Shown here: positions 61,464 through 64,000 of the stretch, piece by piece
How positions within the stretch are numbered: position 1 is the first letter of the stretch
How the letters are laid out: each line of letters opens with the position of its first letter
Origin: Falsiroseomonas tokyonensis
Lineage (GTDB): Bacteria > Pseudomonadota > Alphaproteobacteria > Acetobacterales > Acetobacteraceae
Length of the DNA stretch: 64,000 bases
Reading direction: 5' to 3'
Assembly (NCBI RefSeq): GCF_019024325.1
Contig: NZ_JAFNJS010000003.1
Span: forward strand, 434,001-498,000
Notes under the pieces: model-generated
The model's input: only the letters and a program-made list of their open reading frames with translations
Told to the model about the DNA's origin: nothing
The model's database searches: none
Position numbers and translations under genes: made by a program

Positions 61464-61867
61464 TGGTCCTGGCCCTCGGTTCGCTATCACAAGCATCAAA
61501 GACACTATGATAGTACGATTATCAAAATGCAAGAATGATTCTAGTGATAGACCTCTTCTTCTTCCCACTAGGCCAGGGTCTAACGGTAGATGCGCGGCGC
61601 GGCTGGCGGGCTCGGAAGGGCGGTTTTTGCGTGCTGCTAGTGGCAACGCTGCGGCCGTATTTAGGGCAACGCGTTGGCGGGCGTTGAGCGGGTTGGAGCG
61701 TTGATTGTGGGGTGCTGGGCGCAATGCCGAGGCAAAGGGTCTGTCAGGGACCCTCAGGCCAGGGATGGGCATCGAGGCGGACGCCTACAGGTGATGGAGG
61801 GGGCGTAGCGTAGTGTTTGGCGCTGGCTTCGCCTGGCTGGCGGAGGTGTGTGCGCAAGGTTCTGTTC

Positions 61868-62144
61868 TGTTAGCTCTGTTAGCTGGAAAGCCGATTTTGT
61901 TAGCCAAAAAGCGAGGAAACTCTAGGGCCCTAACAAACTAACAAAACTAACAACTAAAAATTTTAGTTCAGAATCCTTGCTCAGAGACTCGCGCCCGCAC
62001 GCCTCTGCAAGCCGCCGAAATTTTCCATAGCGACTTCGGCAAAAAAGCTGTTAGTTTTGTTAGTTTGTTAGAACCCTAGAGTTTCCTCACTTTTTCGGCC
62101 CCCGGGGCTGTTAGCTGCCTTGGTAGGCCCCCTCAGATTGTTAG
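61868..62144. repeat. Origin-like locus: TGTTAG array with nested inverted repeats
   Basis: Eleven TGTTAG/CTAACA hexamers occur here. Arms 61903-61951 and 62050-62099 form an almost perfect 49/50-bp inverted repeat, each holding three of them. Inside lie two further stems: AACTAAAA-A-TTTTAGTT (61952-61968) and GCCGAA-15 nt-TTCGGC (62014-62040). It lies between the serine recombinase and the SF3 helicase gene, in a 720-bp gap without genes. An origin bound by the helicase is the natural reading. Confidence 0.75.
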
Positions 62145-62158
62145 CCTGCCACCACAAA

Positions 62159-62182
62159 GAAAAAGGACCCTTTCGGGTCCTT
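62159..62182 (-). terminator. Terminator of the SF3 helicase gene
   Basis: AAGGACCC-TTTC-GGGTCCTT, an 8-bp stem with a tetraloop, followed by TTTTTC on the - strand, begins two bases after the helicase stop. Confidence 0.9.
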
Positions 62183-62184
62183 CC

Positions 62185-63756
62185 TCACTTCAAGGCATCC
62201 GGGTCCAGCCCTAGCTTCTCAATCACCTTCGCTTTGATCTTCGAGACGTTCATAACCCTATAGCGTCTCGCGTTCTTGCCCTTAATCTCTTTCTGGCGGG
62301 GCTCGCCTAGGCACAGCATTTCCCGCATCGAATTCTTGAACTCTGTCGTGTTAGCTTTGAACTTGGCCCCCCGCTTGAGACAGTGATCCATATACCGTTC
62401 AGACAGAAGACGTTCGAACTCTGTCGCCACCGGCCAATCATCCTCGTCGCCTTGCGGGAAAATCTCGGCGCTGTTCTCGTCTAGAACACCTAGCCAAAAT
62501 TGTTGAGGAATAGTGAGAGACTCTAACCGCTGTGATTCAAGTTCCCAAGTGTTCGGCGGCTTCCGCAATAGGCCCTCATTGATCTTCCAAGTCAGCAATT
62601 CTGCCATCCAGGCTTCTCGACCCCCGCTCCGCATTTCAGACCGAATCTCGTCAAAGTAGGTAAACCGTTCGTCGTCTGTCATATCCGGAAGGATCACTTC
62701 CGAGATAAACCAACGCCTTGCGTCCGCTCCCGCCGGTACGACCCATTTTTCGTTCGTCGTCATCATAAACCGTGTGTAGTTTGGCACGGTTACGATATCG
62801 ATCCCCTTCATTTCCATCGATAGTGACTCACGCGTCACAAGGTCTTTGAAGGTTCGGAAGGCGTTTGACCCAGCGAATAGGGCCTCCTCCATCTGACAGA
62901 ATAGGGCCAAGGCTAGGTGTGCGTTAAACCGCCCCGTTACCTGTTCCTCACTCGCTAGCGTGAAGGCGTGGCGAGGGCCAACGATCTTGATGAACTCGTC
63001 TCCAATGAGGGACTTACCGCTTCCTTCCAGTCCTTTGAGGATGATTGCCGATCCTGTCTTACGCCCCGGGTTCTGCAATATGTCTGCGAAGAAGCTCATA
63101 AAGAAGTCGAATCGTTCTTCATCGTCCTGACAAACCACGTGGGACAGATGACGCCGGAACTTTGGATAGCCGTAGCCGGCACTCGGCTTGGCTTTGAAGC
63201 CAATGAAAGCGTTGTAGTTGCCCAACCCGACGTATGGTTGGTCCCCGCCTACCGGCGGCTTAAACACGATTTTCTTGTATGTCAGCCTTTTCGGGAAGGT
63301 TTCCCAAAGGTCCGAAAGGGACAGTTCCCTTGGCGTCGGGACGCCCTCGGAATTATAGACTCGGAATAGCTGGTTCATATTCTCGGCGGTGAAGGTTGAC
63401 CGGGGCACCAGATCAATCTCGTCAGTTACAGTAAGATCGATCACTCGATCTTTGCCGCCGACAACAATCAAGGCAAACCTGTCTGCCACGTACTTAAGGC
63501 TGTGTGCCGCCCGCTCTGTCTCCCAGACACCCTTAACCTCGATGCTTTCTTTGAGATACTTGAGGCAATGGTCCCTGCACCACTTAAGCTTGGTCGCGTT
63601 GTCCGCTCTGGTCCATTCAAGCGCAGCGCCTTCTTGCATAGCTGCAAAGTCGCCAGCTAGGCGTACAAGAACCAAATCAGCGTGTGTGATTTCGGCAGCG
63701 GTTAGTGATTCTGGCGTTCTGTTATTGGGCACGCCTGAGCCCTTTGATTTAGACAC
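62185..63756 (-). CDS. SF3 (D5-like) replicative helicase, DUF5906 type
   Basis: A 523-residue helicase of phage/plasmid primase-helicase type. The ATPase core has Walker A KGLEGSGKSLIGDE (GLEGSGKS 242-249), Walker B-like LALFCQMEEALF near 284-294 and the motif C Asn in RFMMTTNEKWVVPAGADARR. The first 200 residues do not show a clear primase active site, so it may act without its own priming domain. GTG start. The origin-like TGTTAG array lies just beyond its 3' end. Confidence 0.87.
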   Translation of the reverse strand: MSKSKGSGVPNNRTPESLTAAEITHADLVLVRLAGDFAAMQEGAALEWTRADNATKLKWCRDHCLKYLKESIEVKGVWETERAAHSLKYVADRFALIVVGGKDRVIDLTVTDEIDLVPRSTFTAENMNQLFRVYNSEGVPTPRELSLSDLWETFPKRLTYKKIVFKPPVGGDQPYVGLGNYNAFIGFKAKPSAGYGYPKFRRHLSHVVCQDDEERFDFFMSFFADILQNPGRKTGSAIILKGLEGSGKSLIGDEFIKIVGPRHAFTLASEEQVTGRFNAHLALALFCQMEEALFAGSNAFRTFKDLVTRESLSMEMKGIDIVTVPNYTRFMMTTNEKWVVPAGADARRWFISEVILPDMTDDERFTYFDEIRSEMRSGGREAWMAELLTWKINEGLLRKPPNTWELESQRLESLTIPQQFWLGVLDENSAEIFPQGDEDDWPVATEFERLLSERYMDHCLKRGAKFKANTTEFKNSMREMLCLGEPRQKEIKGKNARRYRVMNVSKIKAKVIEKLGLDPDALK

Positions 63757-63897
63757 TTAAATTAGTCCTGATAAACGTAAGGTAGCTTTAATCGGGCGCC
63801 GCCTGAAAGGTCAGCCCGGGAAATGACCGCAAAAAACATCGGCGGATCGACATTATTATAACAACAAATCGGCGAAAATGAAAACTCTAAATAAACA

Positions 63898-63926
63898 TTG
63901 TTTCACTCTTAAAATTTCGGTATAAT
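63898..63926 (+). promoter_or_regulatory. Sigma-70 promoter, near-consensus
   Basis: TTGTTT (63898-63903), a 17-bp spacer and a perfect TATAAT (63921-63926). The expected transcription start falls at 63933-63934, where the ATG of the next gene lies, so the transcript would be leaderless. Surrounding DNA is AT-rich. Confidence 0.75.
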
Positions 63927-63933
63927 ATGCGAC

Positions 63934-64000
63934 ATGTCCACATTCACTCTTGACCCTGAACTCGCCACCGCGTTTGCTTGTGGCCAGTTCCTAAATATGA
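63934..64000 (+). CDS. Start of a gene running off the window
   Basis: ATG at 63934 opens a frame MSTFTLDPELATAFACGQFL that continues past the end. It is divergent from the SF3 helicase and directly behind a strong promoter. Such a position suits the element's control gene. Too short to identify. Confidence 0.55.
   Translation, partial: MSTFTLDPELATAFACGQFLNM

Larger units (their letters stand above)
58003..64000. mobile_element. Integrated element 2, left part, in tandem at tRNA-Thr
   Basis: Starts at the second 46-bp att copy, with its own integrase 93 bp inside. Its DNA is clearly less GC-rich than element 1. It holds a serine recombinase, repeat arrays, an origin-like locus and an SF3 helicase. 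Its right end is outside the window; a third att copy is expected there. Confidence 0.8.

Overview
The window is GC-rich chromosomal DNA of an alphaproteobacterium, most likely an acetic-acid-bacteria relative of the Roseomonas type (Acetobacteraceae). This is inferred from codon use, ATGA-overlapped operons, a Bug-type solute-binding protein, a DUF6311-like membrane protein and the housekeeping set. No 16S rRNA gene is present to confirm it.

Region 1 (1-14.8 kb) is core metabolism and information processing. The + strand carries the end of a dihydroorotase gene, plsY, a GNAT acetyltransferase, dprA, topA, rnr and an S41 protease, with most joints overlapping. On the - strand lie pyrB and ruvX, and divergent from them gatC-gatA-gatB for Glu/Asp-tRNA amidotransferase. 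Region 2 (14.9-24.8 kb) is catabolic: a Tat-exported peptide-type solute-binding protein, a nitronate monooxygenase, a four-gene beta-oxidation cluster laid out like a pim (dicarboxylate) operon, and a Bug-type binding protein. Region 3 (25-35.2 kb) is an exopolysaccharide cluster: YdcF-like protein, four glycosyltransferases, flippase, ExoY-like initiating transferase, DUF6311-like membrane protein and a GtrB-like glycosyltransferase. A MarR regulator follows.

Region 4 (35.8-37.1 kb) is a small AT-richer islet. It holds a tRNA-like gene with a UCA anticodon and a 14-nt hairpin inserted at the 37/38 intron position. Immediately downstream, its ribosome-binding site touching the tRNA end, is an unrecognised protein with an R-x4-H motif of HEPN ribonuclease type. 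I consider this pair the best candidate in the window for an undescribed system. A radical SAM gene and an alpha/beta hydrolase separate it from an intact tRNA-Thr(GGU).

Region 5 (39.27-58.05 kb) is an integrated element of about 18.7 kb at tRNA-Thr, bounded by exact 46-bp repeats of the tRNA 3' half. It carries a P4-type integrase, arm-type sites at both ends with identical 24/11-bp spacing, two iteron-like GGAACACC clusters, a Toprim primase plus DUF927 helicase operon, an excisionase-like HTH, an XRE plus AlbA-domain regulator pair, a Nu1/TerS-like protein and a partial Mu-like tail module (tape measure, hub, chaperone). No capsid, portal, large terminase or lysis genes were recognised. 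It looks like a phage satellite or a reduced tail-bearing prophage.

Region 6 (58.0 kb to the end) is a second element in tandem at the same attachment sequence. It has its own tyrosine integrase, a serine recombinase, a five-copy 36-bp repeat array, an elaborate TGTTAG/inverted-repeat locus resembling a replication origin, and an SF3 helicase. A divergent promoter with an apparently leaderless gene runs off the window.
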